From Enoplosus armatus (Eukaryota; Chordata; Actinopteri; Centrarchiformes; Enoplosidae): a stretch of 64,000 nucleotides of DNA. The stretch is taken from assembly GCF_043641665.1 (NCBI RefSeq), contig NC_092201.1, forward strand, positions 5,179,501-5,243,500. Direction: 5' to 3'. Each line of letters starts with the position of its first letter. Positions within the stretch are counted from its first letter, which is position 1. This document shows positions 1 through 12,660 of the stretch, one piece after another. The notes under the pieces were generated by a model. It made no database searches. It was not told the DNA's origin and saw only the letters and a program-made list of their open reading frames with translations. The position numbers and the translations under genes are program-made.

Positions 1-179
1 AGAGGGGAGGGGGCTTGTGATGTGGCAGGGGGTGGCTTTTAATCTGAAAGAGGCATATGAAACAGATGTAGTGCCCTGTGCTGCAGATGGGGGGCATTGT
101 AGGACCTGAGAATCTGGAGGGATCCAATAGAGAAAAAAAAGGGATCTCAGTGCGATCGGTGCCCACCGCCAGAGCAGCG

Positions 180-248
180 CTTCAACGGTCGCTCTCCCTC
201 ACTGGCAGCAACACACTCTCCTGCACACACACTTTCCCTTCTCTTTCC

Positions 249-293
<45 letters not shown>

Positions 294-600
294 TCTCTTC
301 GCCTCGGTGTCTCTCAGTCACTCATTCTTCCACCGCTCTCCTGTTTCATCTCTCCACCGTGGAGTGCAGAGAGAGGTGATTCGGCTGCCGGGGCTTGCTG
401 GCTGGCAGTGGCCAGATTTGGGCAAACAGAGACAGAGTTGGGGACCTGAGGGACGGGACAGTGCGGGAGGGGGACTCCAGCAGGACAGATCCAGAGCAAG
501 ATTTCCTCCAGCGGAGATTATTTGCATCACAAATACCTGTGGAAAAGAGGACTCTGACACTATACCGGCTGCACAACCGCTGTCCGCACAAGAGGTGCCA
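180..600 (+). promoter_or_regulatory. Possible alternative 5' exon or promoter tract in the upstream intron
   Basis: A long CT microsatellite leads into a stretch that is GC-richer than its surroundings and rich in AG/GGGA-type sequence, ending near CACAAGAGGTGCCATT, which contains an AG|GT that could act as a weak donor. This layout would fit a transcription start with a 5' untranslated exon. There is no TATA box at a convincing distance and no open frame joining magi2 in phase, so this is a suggestion only. It may simply be low-complexity intron. Confidence 0.2.
251..289 (+). repeat. (CT)n microsatellite
   Basis: About 19 uninterrupted CT units, followed by further CT-rich sequence to about 299. 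Confidence 0.95.
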
Positions 601-639
601 TTTAGTGTGTTAATATGTGTGTGTGTGCTCACCTTTTCA

Positions 640-800
640 GTATGCAGATTCATTGGCTCGGCTTCTTTTCTCATGCAAATGTAAAAACTGGCTGGTTGCG
701 CTGCTGCTCGTCTTTGACAGAGACACAGACGGAGCCGGTCTCTGTAATTCAGGTTTGCATGATTGTAATGCAGCGCTCTGTGAATTAGTTCAGCTCTGAC
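640..800 (+). promoter_or_regulatory. Conserved non-coding candidate with octamer site
   Basis: Contains a perfect POU octamer ATGCAAAT (673-680), an ATTGG (inverted CCAAT) near 650 and ATTA-type cores, in non-repetitive sequence just before a GT microsatellite. Motif content alone supports a regulatory guess; conservation was not tested. Confidence 0.25.
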
Positions 801-816
801 GGATTAGTGCATGTCG

Positions 817-839
817 GTGTGTGTGTGTGTGTGTGTGTG
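817..839 (+). repeat. (GT)n microsatellite
   Basis: About 11 GT units in a row. Confidence 0.9.
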
Positions 840-1120
840 CATGTTTTGTGAACACACAACTGAAGAACCAGAATGTGCTAAATAATAGATCTCAGCCAAT
901 ATGACAGAAAACTTCCAAACTAGGTTATTCTTGAATTAATGTGCTGCTCATTATATTTCCAACTATTTCATCCACCTTCTGTCTGAGCGCTCTTGTAGTC
1001 GGCTGCATGCGTGTTAATGTTCGGATGCATCTGTCTACACGTGTGTGTGTTGCTGGCATGTGTGGTCTCTGGCATATCATGCTTGGATGTCACTGCCTCG
1101 GGATCACAGAGGAAAAAAGA

Positions 1121-1137
1121 GGGGGGGGGGGGGGGGG
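1121..1137 (+). repeat. G17 homopolymer
   Basis: Seventeen G residues directly after an A6GA stretch. Long G runs of this kind are prone to length variation and sequencing error. Confidence 0.9.
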
Positions 1138-2067
1138 CTAAATGCTATGTGGCACCGTGCCAAGTTGCTGCTTTAAAGAGGATGTTGAAGGTTAGACGAA
1201 TGTCTTTTCAGCCGTCTGTCTCTCCGCTGCTTTACTTCTATGCAGAGGAGTAACAAGAATGACATGTTGGTTAAAGCGGCACCATGAGGACACCCCCCCA
1301 CCCCCCTCTCATCCGTCCTGTCCTGCCTCCATTTGAAATGTGATTGTGAGTGTGTGAGTAGATAGATGGAGTATATGTTGGGGAAGGAGGGGCATTGGAT
1401 GCTTGTTTTAGCTTGCTCCCCCTTTCTACTCCCCCATGGGATTTGCCCCTGCCCTCCATCTCTCTTATCGCCTGCCTCCATCTCTCCCTCCATCACTTTT
1501 TTTTTTTTTTATCTTCCGTCCTGCTGAGCCAGCGAGATTTACTGTTTTAAAGTGGGAGTCCATTCACAGAACTGGGACTGCTGGTGAGGCAGGGAGGAAG
1601 GCGAGGAAGAGGAGGAGGAGGAGGAGGAGGGGACTCAGGTGAGGGTGAGGGAGAGGGGAATGGAAGTAAAAACAGCCCCCGGGGGAGTCCACGGGTGATT
1701 TATATGTACACATTTCTCCACACGTGTTTGGCCACCGCTCCAATTAACACCTCCACCAATCCGTGGCTGAGCTTGACAGATGCTGAATCCTAGAGAGGGC
1801 ACAGTGTGTTCATTAGTGTTGGCTGTGTTTGTTTGTAGGGATTTAGCAAATTCAAATTGTTTACTTGTGGTTTTCAGTGATTTCTGGGTCATTTGTCGCT
1901 GCAGTGTTTTGAGCTTCCTCTGCTGGCTCTTGAAGTTTGGAAGTCGCACAGAGACCGAGGCCTGAGTGGGCTCTTTTTTCCTCCAGCAATTTCTTTAGTT
2001 CTCCAGGATTTTTTTATTTTACAGCCTTTCATGTCAGAGTGATTGATTTGATGCAGGAGGTCTGATT

Positions 2068-2284
<217 letters not shown>

Positions 2285-4289
2285 TGAAACATTTCCCTCT
2301 AGCTAAGGCTGGATTACCAATCAAGCAGAGTGGGCAACTGCAATGGGGCCCCAGACCTCCAGGGATCCTACATTTCCCATAATGCAACTCAACAGCTTCT
2401 TTCATTACACCCTTCCTGTCTCTTAAATGCTCATTTTTTTCAAACCCCACACCTCCAGCTTGTAACACAGGCTTTGTGTTATAAATTTGAAGTCTCAAGC
2501 CAAACCCAAGGTAACCGCGATGGCATCTCTATGACATCATCAGGGTTATTATTTCAAATACACTGAACTTTATGTGTAAAATCAGTGCCCCTTTAAAAAT
2601 ATGCAACATGCAAACAATAAGACCTTTAAGGTGGGTCTTGCTTTATTTCATTATCTTGAGGCTCTTGAGGGTCCTGTGTCAAATTGTTTCACACCGTTTA
2701 TCAATACATCTTATCACTTGTTCATCCTATTGGACGAGAAGTCCTACAAATGCTCAGAATGATGGGAAATTTAAACTTCAGCAACTGTGCAGACTCAATC
2801 TGCTGATGGGCAAAGTTTGAACAAGCAACTAAGCGGACATTGAGTTTAGATTGTTTTGTAGGTTTCAAAGCTCAAGAATGAAATGTCAAACTCAACGTAT
2901 CACAACACTTTTTGTACCAAATTACCTGTTAGTACTCGAGCAGCGGAGCACTGGTTGGTTTCTTGAGCTCCAGGTGAAATAACTAAGCTAACTAAGCTGC
3001 TATACACAAGCACAGAAACTGGGAGGCATGGGGGTCAGTAGATTCTAAATACATTTAAAAGCACAGTATGCACTGAATAACTCAAATATTCCAGCTGAGA
3101 AGAGTGTGTGATGAGATACTTTCTTTCCCTCGCTGCCGTTGGCTTCAGTCCCAAAACTCCCAACTATTAGTTGTTGTTGGTTTAGCTGGAATCAGTTGGA
3201 AGTTTGATTTTTTCAAATCAAGTGTTGACTGCAGCCCCCTGTCTCTAATCAGCCGCATTAACTGCATCACAAGAGCGCACCGTTGAGCAGCTGAGCATCA
3301 TGTAGACCATCAAAGATAAGATTTGGAGGGCTTTAAGATATTGATACTTGGTGTTTTTAGTTCAGGACATTTCAAACTCAATGTTTATCTGGGTCTTCTG
3401 TGCTGGATGTGTGTGTGTGGTCTTTACCAGGATTATTAAGCCACCAGTGCTTATGTGAGTTTAGACTTCCTGATGTTTAATCCATATTCTTCTGATTCCT
3501 ATTTGCCATTTATTTGTTGAACATATGCTCATTGCCATCAGTCAATAGACTGTGATATTAAAGGGTGTTTGTTTGTGTGTGTACGAGCTCTTATCTGTGT
3601 ATAGTGTGTGTGTGTTAGCGCTGCATTAGCCTTGCCGTGCCATTAGGCCCAGCTGTCTGGTGGCTAACTCTCCCCTGAATCCTTAATGGAGGTGCATTCT
3701 TCAAGGCCAGAAGTAGGCAGATTTCACTGGAGCCGCTTTTCCGTCTCCCTCTCTGAGCAGAATACAACAGGAGAAGCAAAAATAAAAAGAGCTATTTGTT
3801 TGCAACGGAAGCGTCATTTTCTCTGATAACCACTCACAGAGCCGCTGCCGGTGAGGCACTGGAGATAGAGAAAGAGGTGAACAGCAAAGAGGGAGAACAA
3901 ATGGGAGAACAAATAGAGGGAAGGAGACACAAAAGGAATTGTGTGTGTGTGTGTGTGGGGGTGATGATGGGACACAGGGTATGATAACCACATAAGTAAA
4001 TGGACTGCAGATAAACTATTGCAGAGAGAGAGAGAGTAAGGGGAGGTTAATTTGTGCATTAATGAAGCTTCAACAATGGGTCTCAGTGCTGCTGAGAGGA
4101 AGAGGCCTAGCCATGACTGAGCTGGGCTTTTTATATCTGAACTGATGGAGGGATGGATGTTAGGTAAACATACATTTGTAGAAATGGTACAATTTTCCTT
4201 AATTTTCTGTTGTTTGTACCTGTGGTTTGGTTCATTTTAAGGTTGTTTTTTTCCAACCCCTTTTTTTTTTTTACACCTTACTCCTTACT

Positions 4290-4430
4290 CTTCTTCTTTG
4301 AATACATGGTGTTCTTGTTGGTTTATGTGACTGTAACTGTGCTACAATTTTGACTGGGACTCTCCCAAAAAGGAGAGGTGGATCCCAACAGACCATCCTG
4401 GTCAGATAAAAGATCAAATGCAAAAAATAC
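4290..4430 (+). mobile_element. 3' tail of an L2/Rex-like LINE (relic)
   Basis: The order of a CTACAATTTTGACTGGGACTC block, a short inverted CTCCC..GGAG motif, an ATCCCAACAGACCATCCTGGTC block and an AGATAAAAGATCAAAT-type tail resembles the 3' untranslated end of fish LINEs, which usually read 'gggactctc..gagatc..cctggttaaataaagg'. No reverse-transcriptase frame is attached, as expected for a 5'-truncated insertion. The family name is from recognition, not a search. Confidence 0.45.
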
Positions 4431-6530
4431 AGTAGGAGCAGCCTCCAGTACGGTGACAAACTGATGGTTTGATGGACAGATGGAAAGATAGGTATACCGC
4501 TCATAACAAGGTTATGGACACTTACTCCCAAATAATCTGAGGAATAGACTAGAGAGGTCCTGTAGCAGTTGAAGCCTTGTAATCCATTTCTATGAACCTG
4601 GTTCTGGACCACTGAATTACCACCAACCTTTTGAATTTTTCTGTGATTCAGTCAGATCACCAAGCTTTGTAAGTAGATTCAAGAATGGGGACTTTATCAT
4701 GCTGTGGCAAAAGCCTGGATCCATTCCAAACAAAAAGTGTGGATGAGGTTAATGACACAACTTGAACATGTTCAGTAAACTGTTCTGAGCAGCTGCAGCT
4801 TCTGTTTCGACTGAAAAGGACGACGACAGGACAGATACACCTGTCACTCCTGATGATGAGGGCAAAATAACTAAGTGAGAAAGATATTTAATGTGATCAT
4901 CAAGCTACCTTTCTATCGCAAGAACGTTTACAGGGACCCCAGGAATCTTTTTACGGACTCAAGAATGCAACAAGAAACGTGCAAAATAGACTTCAACTTC
5001 CTGATTTAGTACCTGAGTTTTGAAAGGTCAGTTAACTCCGATCGGATGTAATTATCCAGCTAATGTATCCAGATATAGATCACATGTTAATCAGGTATAA
5101 ATTGGACCTTTGGTGTAAAAGGACCACATGACGTGGAGACTTAGGAAGATGACTTTTTCACCAGGTAGGAGAAAAAGAAGAACAGACAGACGCATGGATG
5201 CCTGGTGAGATCTATGATATGTGATAAATCGAAGTGAGGCTAATGGGCGACAGAGAAAAGAGAACTGTAAGCGATGGATCTGAAGTAGTTCATCACAGCA
5301 ATTTAAACATAACCCTTGAGTGGTAAAAAAGAGACATGTTTCAGGGGTGGGGGGTGGAGGCTGACGGGGCAGACAGTAGAGAGAGTTACTGCCACCCATA
5401 CCAATCGTGGATCTTGGACGGAGTCGGCCGGGGCAGCTATGGCTATGCCAGCTCTTAGACAAATTGCCTGGTTGAAATCCAAGGTCAGAGCGTTAATAGC
5501 CTGAGCCCATGTGAAATCAGGCCTATCGTCTGGTAATCCACATAGATTTGATGGGGGAGATAGAGAGCGGAGAGTGTAGACTAGTCGTGACTCCTAAGTG
5601 GGCTACGCTCATCGAGAATGCTTGAATTATTTAGGTCAGATAGAACTAGAAAACACGGCAATTAAATATATAGATTTTTATAATCTGACTTTCACACAGT
5701 TTCAGACACACACTCATTATAGGCTGTGTGTGTACTTTTCATTTGAAGTCTCGAGAGCCGAGCAGAAAAATATTTGAAAACAGTTTTAAATATTTGAACT
5801 CATTTCCGAGCGTTTGACTTATGTATTTAGTGCAAACTCAGACATTTAGAGGAAATAACTTGAAGCTCGGGCACATGAACTAAAAGATAAAAAAACACAT
5901 GTGTCTCATGTTTTGCCCCAAATACTAAATCACATATAAATAAGAGGAGTGCGTCTATTGCAGGGAAATGAATATGTGGTGAACATAAGGAGGTCATCAG
6001 GATTATGAGACTCATTGCTGCACTGGGGCTTTCATGTATTCATCATATTTGTTTCTATCTTGCTTTTGGTTGCCTTCTTCTTCTACTTGAATTCCTTCGT
6101 TTCTTCCTTCACACAAGCACACACACGCTGGTTCATATTGTTCAGATTGCTGCCTTTTAGCTCTCTGGACACCGTAAAGCACTTAGTGAAGAGCGAGCAT
6201 GGCGACTATCTTTGACTGTCTGTGGATGATGATTAAGAGGTCAGCTGCAGGTAAAGAGGTGAAGAGTTTCTCACTTCCCCTTTCAGTCATTATTTGCTGC
6301 CTTTATTCAGGTGTGAAATGTATGGATTATGTAGTGCCCTCAAAAATTCCTACAATGGAACAAAAAAGCAGTGTCCATAGCATGTGTAAAGGCTTGAAAT
6401 GTGATCATTTTACAGTAATTATCCAATATAAAGCAGAGATTAAAAGAAAGTCTAAAAAAATGAACATAATTTTATACAGCAGACATTTCTTTCTGCTTTG
6501 CTTTCCTGCTAATAATCTCTTGACCCTTGC

Positions 6531-6574
6531 AACCCCTTGTTGGGGGTCCCCGTCCCCCAGGTTGAGACCCACTG
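6531..6574 (+). mobile_element. hAT-type terminal sequence (relic)
   Basis: AACCCCTTGTTGGGGGTCC followed by CCCAGGTTGAGACCCACTG resembles the terminal part of the hAT-like repeats that end in 'GGTTGGGAACCACTG' in vertebrates. A second, better example is at 53347-53384. How much of the preceding 200 bases belongs to the element cannot be decided here. Confidence 0.45.
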
Positions 6575-9500
6575 AACTAAACGACTGAGCTTTTACTATG
6601 TAGGGGAAGTGAATGAGTCAACGAGGAAGCAATTTCAGACACAACCCACGACTATGACTAATGGCATTGACTGTGTGAAAAAACAAAAAAACACTGACTA
6701 CTAGAAGTGAGTGATATGGATAAAATCTAACATAATGTTGCATGCACTGTAGTTTTCATTTATAATGTCAATATAGTAATATAGTACATCTTCTGAAAGC
6801 TCTCTTGAGAAATGTTTAAATTGAGTCAAAGACAGATCAAAGTGTCCACAGTGGTCTAATGCAGCCTGAGGGAGGACAGCTACCTCTGAACATGAACCTG
6901 AACCGTACGGCAACATCTCTGACGGTTGACAAAGTTTTGCCTTTTAAGGGTAGATGTCGCCCAATCATAATGGCCACCATTAACCCCACACCATGATGCT
7001 TTTGGGAATGCTGGAGCCGAAGTGGTTTGATAACAGAAGAGGGACCCTTAAACAGAACATCCCAGTAAACATCAGCTAATGGAGACTAAAGGTTTATGAA
7101 GGGTGTGATTAGATGTTCCCACATCTGTCTTTAAAGTGTGTGAGTGCGTGTCTCTGTTGCATTGCGGTCCTTACATTTATGCATGTGTGTGTTAGTGTGC
7201 GTTAGCCTTTACATGCATGCACAAACAACATATGCCTTAATGGCAGGAAGTAGTGGTTGAGATTGTGAGTTAATGGGGATTTTGATGCCCTCAGGAGCAT
7301 TGAGTTTGTGTTAATGCAACTGTGTGCAACACTGATGGTGTTTACAAATGAGAGAGAGACAGAGAGAGGCTGCAAGTCCATCTGTCTACACATAGTTGTT
7401 GGTTTGTTCATCCTGGAGTGTTAAAATATGAAATATGAATCTCTGTCTGTCTCCCACCTTCTATCCTGCCCATTCATTTTTATTTTGCTAACCTGTGGGA
7501 GCACAGGTATCTGTGACTGGCCCTTATCTCTTTCCTTAGTTTGTCACATGTCTGCATTTCTGTTTAATAGCCTGATGTCTGATGGATGACAGTAATAATG
7601 AGGATAATAAAAAGACTAACAGTTCCCCAGTGGCCATTCATTCATTATTTAGCATCTCTGTGAGAAACCTAATAAACGGCAGAAGTGTGAGCCCCACTGA
7701 GGAGCCCAGACAGAGGGGGGCCTCTCTGCGGAGCTCTGAGCTGGGGCCCAGCACGGAGATGAATGAGGAGCAGATTGGGGCACTTAAGATAGAGGTGGAC
7801 TTGAGGTGATGCTGTAGGTTGTTGTTTTTTTGTGTTGTCGAACAAGAAACGGGAGCACCTGGTGTTTGTTTTGCTTGTGTATTAATTTGTCTCTTCACAT
7901 TTCTCCTTCTGAAAAAGGTTAGGCAGATCAGACAAATACATTTAGTCAAAAGCTCACTTTCTCTCATCCCTCCATTTACTCTCTGTTCTCTTTCCTTTTT
8001 TCCCTCCTTACTTACCCATTGACTCATTTGAGGCAGGGTTTCCATGGCAACTGTTTCCACTCCCCGTGTGCGTCAAAGGCGCGACTCCTCTTAAACTCTC
8101 ATCCCGCGTTCTTTTTCTTCCCTTACGTGCCCCTCCTCGTCGATACCCCCTCTTTCCCGTCTGTCTGCTTCTTCCCGCCTTCTGCAAAAGTCTCCTAGAA
8201 AAGTGCACTGCTTGTTGGAAATGAGATTTGAACCCACATCTCCTCATAAAACTCATAAAATCAAGCTTAACATGAAATATGATCCCAGACTTTTTTCAGA
8301 TAGGTGTTACTTTGACAAGCAATATCCTGTCTGCCATCACTCATCCCGGATTTGTGCAAGGAGGTGGGCACTGAGAGAGGGGTGAGTGTGTGTGTGGGCT
8401 GGAGGTGAGGGAGGCTTTGACTGACAAGGCGGGACACAGATGCGGATGGGCCGGGTGGTGATCGTGACACGATGCTGGATGCTCGTCGACAGATGCAGCC
8501 TACAGACGTGACCAGGGAGAGGTGTGAAATTTGCTCCCTAATTGGCCTTCATCACACAAAGACCCCCTCCCTCCAGAGGGAGGCTGTCCTCTACCCTTGT
8601 CTGTCCAGTAATGGTGTAGACAAATAGACAAATCCATCAGGTGGCCATCACCTCACCATGATGCTGACGTGGGAGCTTCCTGCTCCGTCTTGGATATAAT
8701 GATCTGACATCTTCGGGGGAATGAGACAGATAGAGGAAGAACTGTGAAACCTTGATCCTTCTCAAGAGAGTTCTGCCAGTTAGGATTTGACACAAACCTT
8801 TAGTAATGTAATATTTTATTTACAAACCTTTTTTTATTTAAAAGCATTTGCGACACCTGTACCCACACGGAGCCACTCTCCACACTTTAGGCGCACCAGA
8901 TCATTAAGTTTGTAGCTTATTTCATCTTTTTCAATAAGAGCTAAGGCGTTGGCGGGATCCTAATGGAGCTCAGTTTGCCCGCACCTCCTCGCTCCCATGA
9001 CATGTGACAGCCCGTTGGCTTTTCCAGGAATACATCTGTGAGGTGATAGTGATAGAAAATGACAGCTCCTTTAAGTTGGAAACTAGAGATAATCAAAACT
9101 GCTGGAGAAGAGAGTAAAAAATGGACCTCGACTCGCTTAATTGTGTCCACGAGGAGTAGTCTAAGTATGTCTTATTCACATGGTGCTGTCACAGCAGAGC
9201 CCTGGGCGCAAAGAGGCAAAATTCAGCTCAGGTCAATCAGAGGTGGGGCACTTCTTTGGGACATGCAGCATGTCCTACAATTCACACATTGAGCAGTGGG
9301 TGATTGATAAAAGAAGGTGTTATTTAGTAGTTTTTACTGTGATAATTCAACCTAAACTCTTGATCCTCTCACCTGAGCTGCACATTTTCTAACAACTCAT
9401 ATTTAGAAAGAACAATACGTCATTACAATAAATGTGCCATAGGACTTATCTTCTGTGGGGCGGCTGCAGTTATTGTCTCTATCCTTTTCAGCCTCGGTCG

Positions 9501-11089
9501 AAAAAACTCATTGAACCAGCAGGTAGAGAAATCCCTTTCATTAAGTGTTCCTACACTGTTGTGTTTTTAACCCACCGCTACCACTACAAGACTAAAAATC
9601 CTGAAGTCCCCTGTGTTTTTCCAAACTGTACTTGTATTGCTATCTTTCCTCTAAACGCTGGGTATCCATTTTGTCAGGACAGCGCAGAGAGGTGCACTGC
9701 ACAAACCATAGTTCACCACCGAGCTGAGGATGTGCCGGGCCTTATCTCTGGGAAGGTAAATGGAACTGCAAACCTTGGGCCATCATTTTAAACTCAGCCT
9801 TAACTTCACAAAAGAGTTTTCTCCCTTTTTAAACAATGACACAGCCGCGATAAGAATTTAGGGTGTTTATCAAGAACAGCTTGCGAGTCCTGGTACATTG
9901 TGAGCGATGATTTGAGAAAATATGAAATGCGGATAGGCTTTTGAGTCTCACTTGTGTTGCACTTAAGTGGAGGTGAGACGTGTTTTTAGTCCCCCTTTGT
10001 TACTGTTGCTATGCCTGTCAAGCTTTCAATCTAGGATAGCACATATGCAGTCAATTAGCTAGCTAATGAAGCTAACGTTTGCCCCAGGAGCTGGTTGAAA
10101 GTGTCGCCTCCAGCTGACATTTTTATGCTTCCAGCTGAAACGTTTTGAAACGAGAACCCTGTAAAAGGTCTTAAACATGCACTTGATGACTTACATTATT
10201 ATTCTGTGCTAAAAGACTGAGGCTGAAGCTGCATGTCCCAGGCAAAAAGCTATCATCCTCGCCAGTTGATGATCTATGTAGAAGACATGTAATGCTAAAT
10301 AAAGAAACAGCATTGCTCTTGCAGTGTAGCGCTAGTTAGTATTATGAGTGTTGTACTTTTCTAGGTTCTGAGAAAGTTTTATAAAAATAAAGCCGTCATG
10401 ATTTAAAAGCCCATAGACTAATAGTTGACCTTGTGGTGGTGTCCTGTCAGTCACTTTCCTTCCCTGTATGACTGGTGGTTCAGACTCTGCTTGTAGACTG
10501 AGGACAGAGAGGTGTGTTTGATTTGGTCCACAGAGCAGCTTGGGGACACACAGATCCACAGCCTTAGTATTCATGGCCAAAGCCTTTGTGTGCCGAAAGG
10601 GCGTTTCTTTGGGCCAACCGTGGACCAAATCCCTCCCTCCTCTGTGCACAGACACACAGCCAGGATAACTGGGATTCAGTATTAAAATAATTTGATTACA
10701 GCAACTGTCATGTTAACATCTTAATCCTGTTATCTTACTTGTATCAAGGTCATAATCAGGGGAAGGATAACTCGATTAACATTTCTTGGTTATTCATCAT
10801 CATTTTGTTTGTTGTGGTGGCAACAGGGAGGCATTTATTCATGTTAAGACACTAAAACTAAGTGAGCAGAATTGACGGTAAGATGTTCAATAAATCAATT
10901 ACTAAATCAAATACTAACATATTCACTTATTTTTTATCCATATTTCTGTTTCCTGGTAGTTTGACAAACTCACATCCATCTGGGTATTAATTAGCTGTCA
11001 GAGAATTTATGTCAACTTACTGTGAACCATGTAATGTAAATGCCTGTAAAGCTTCACTAATCAATATTTCATATCAACAATGGATCAAA

Positions 11090-11650
11090 CGACCATGTGT
11101 AATGTGCTCAGAGAATCATCATCCAGCACTGCAGTTCCCCTCCGCTCTACGGAGCGCTGTAGCGTCTTTCAGCTCATTGTTTTGGTTTAACGACCCGCAA
11201 CTTTAAAGTTTTGGTTCAGTCAAACTGCTGTCACCATCCTCATTTCCAGCAGCAGCAAGCAGCTGTTCAGAGAAAAGGTTTGAAGATCCCACTGTACGAC
11301 ACCAGCAGACAGACAAAGTTAGCAAGGATTTAGCAGCTTAAGAGCCAGATATTTCCCTCAGGAGTTGGTGGAGACCAAAACAGAGTTGAAAGAAGAGTAA
11401 ATATTGAACTTATTTATAATAGGCACAAGTTGGTAGAAAGGGTTTGACTACGCATTTTCCATATCAGCTTCATGAGATGGTAACGTCTCAGTGTTGTGTT
11501 TACAGCTTGTTGCATTGTCCCATCAAAAAGCCACTACTAATTTGATTATAGCATTTTTCAAAGTAAAAATTGATGTGCTGTTGCCCGCAATTTCTTTTTT
11601 CTCTACCACTGGGGGCACCAAATCCAGAAATGTTCCAATCCTACACTTAA
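11090..11650 (+). repeat. Family A interspersed repeat, copy 1
   Basis: Carries the blocks TCTTTCAGCTCATTG, CCAGCAGCAGCAAGCAGCTG, ACAAAGTTAGC, TTTAGCAGCTTAAGAGCCAG, ATTTCCCTCAGGAGTTGGTG and GAGACCAAAACAGAG in order. The same blocks recur in the copies at 15040-15420 (reverse), 27535-27890 and 29430-29700. I recognise this as an abundant non-autonomous repeat of percomorph fish. No coding capacity is seen, and the ends are approximate. Confidence 0.7.
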
Positions 11651-11730
11651 TGGCTTTAATGCTTTAATTTGTTTAGCTGTCATTTAAGTACCTGTTGTAC
11701 GATGGGCTTGAAAGTGACACAGTTTCAGTT

Positions 11731-11935
11731 GTAGCGATTAGCGCCATCCATCGCAGAGACCGGAGCAGTCAGCGAGGCCAGAAACGAGAGAAGAGAATCC
11801 CCACGGTCTGTCTCATTAGAGACAGTTTCACTGTCACAATTCTCTAGTCTTAGCAGCATTAGGCTTCGCCATCCCTCATGCTAATTACTGGGGCTGTATG
11901 AGTAATTGGCTCCTCTTGGATGGTAAAGCCAAGGA
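11731..11935 (+). promoter_or_regulatory. Conserved non-coding candidate
   Basis: Non-repetitive, evenly composed sequence containing GCGATTAGCGCC, CTAATTACTGG and GAGTAATTGGCTCC, that is, paired homeodomain-type ATTA cores. It directly follows the family-A repeat. Regulatory status is inferred from composition only. Confidence 0.3.
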
Positions 11936-12189
11936 AAGGGGGGGAGGGACTGAGGAAGACGGGAACAGGGAAAAGCAGAGTCCAGAGTAAAATAGATCAC
12001 AAAGCAAATCCAGTGCTTATTTTTGGGCTCATGAATCAAGTTTCAGTGTTTGAGGCTAAGATTACTGATCATTCTGTCTCATATCTGATCTGATCTCTTC
12101 TGTCCACAAGCCATTTCTATTTCCTTTTTGAAGAAAATATTTGTTCTTCTCTTAATCCTTCCTCCCCGGTGTTTTTCCATCAAGTCTGG

Positions 12190-12660
12190 TCAAATGAGCT
12201 GGGACACTGAGGCCGACAGTAAGGTGTGCAGTCACCCGGGCCGGCAGCGAACGGCGCCCGGAGGGAATTTTGCTGGAATCTTGAAAACGTCCCGCAGCTT
12301 TGGCTGATTTTGACCATCATGTCCTTGTAATATTCAAGCAATAATTTAGTCTGGGAAGCCTCCGCAATCAGAGATCCAATCTGTGTAGCTGCTGCTCTCT
12401 GTGGCTTTAGGTAATAGCAAGACAACTGCTTAGTCTGCTTAGGCAGTGTGCTCACACAGACACATCAGAGGTCTGATTCTGTTTATCCAAGCCCCTAATG
12501 AAATATTCCATCATTGCCACATCAGTGGGATGGGGAATTGAATGTGCAGAAGCTGCTACGCTATCTCCAACTGTGACCTGCTGAATGAGGCAAAATCAGA
12601 ATGTCAGATTGTCTGTATTATTACAGACGGGATCATTTGCGAGCAGCGTAAATAAGCTTG
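12190..12660 (+). promoter_or_regulatory. Conserved non-coding candidate
   Basis: A 470-bp stretch of unique, moderately GC-rich sequence (for example CACCCGGGCCGGCAGCGAAC near 12233) followed by homeodomain-like AATAATTTAG and ATTTGCGAGC. No frame resembles a known protein. The clean boundary with AT-rich flanks is typical of conserved non-coding DNA, but this is untested. Confidence 0.28.

Noticed and set aside
1436..1642. Open frame ending in an Arg-rich run next to a CAG|GTGAGG donor-like site
   Set aside because: The Arg run is the GGA/GAG purine repeat. The upstream acceptor is a plain T run and the frame does not fit MAGI2, so it is not called as an exon.
4260..4271. T-run near the LINE tail as a transcription terminator
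   Set aside because: Simple T runs are common in the intron and there is no Pol III gene upstream.
8215..8245. GGGTTCAAATCTCAT on the minus strand, B-box-like
   Set aside because: Flanks do not form an acceptor stem or D-arm. At most an old SINE trace.
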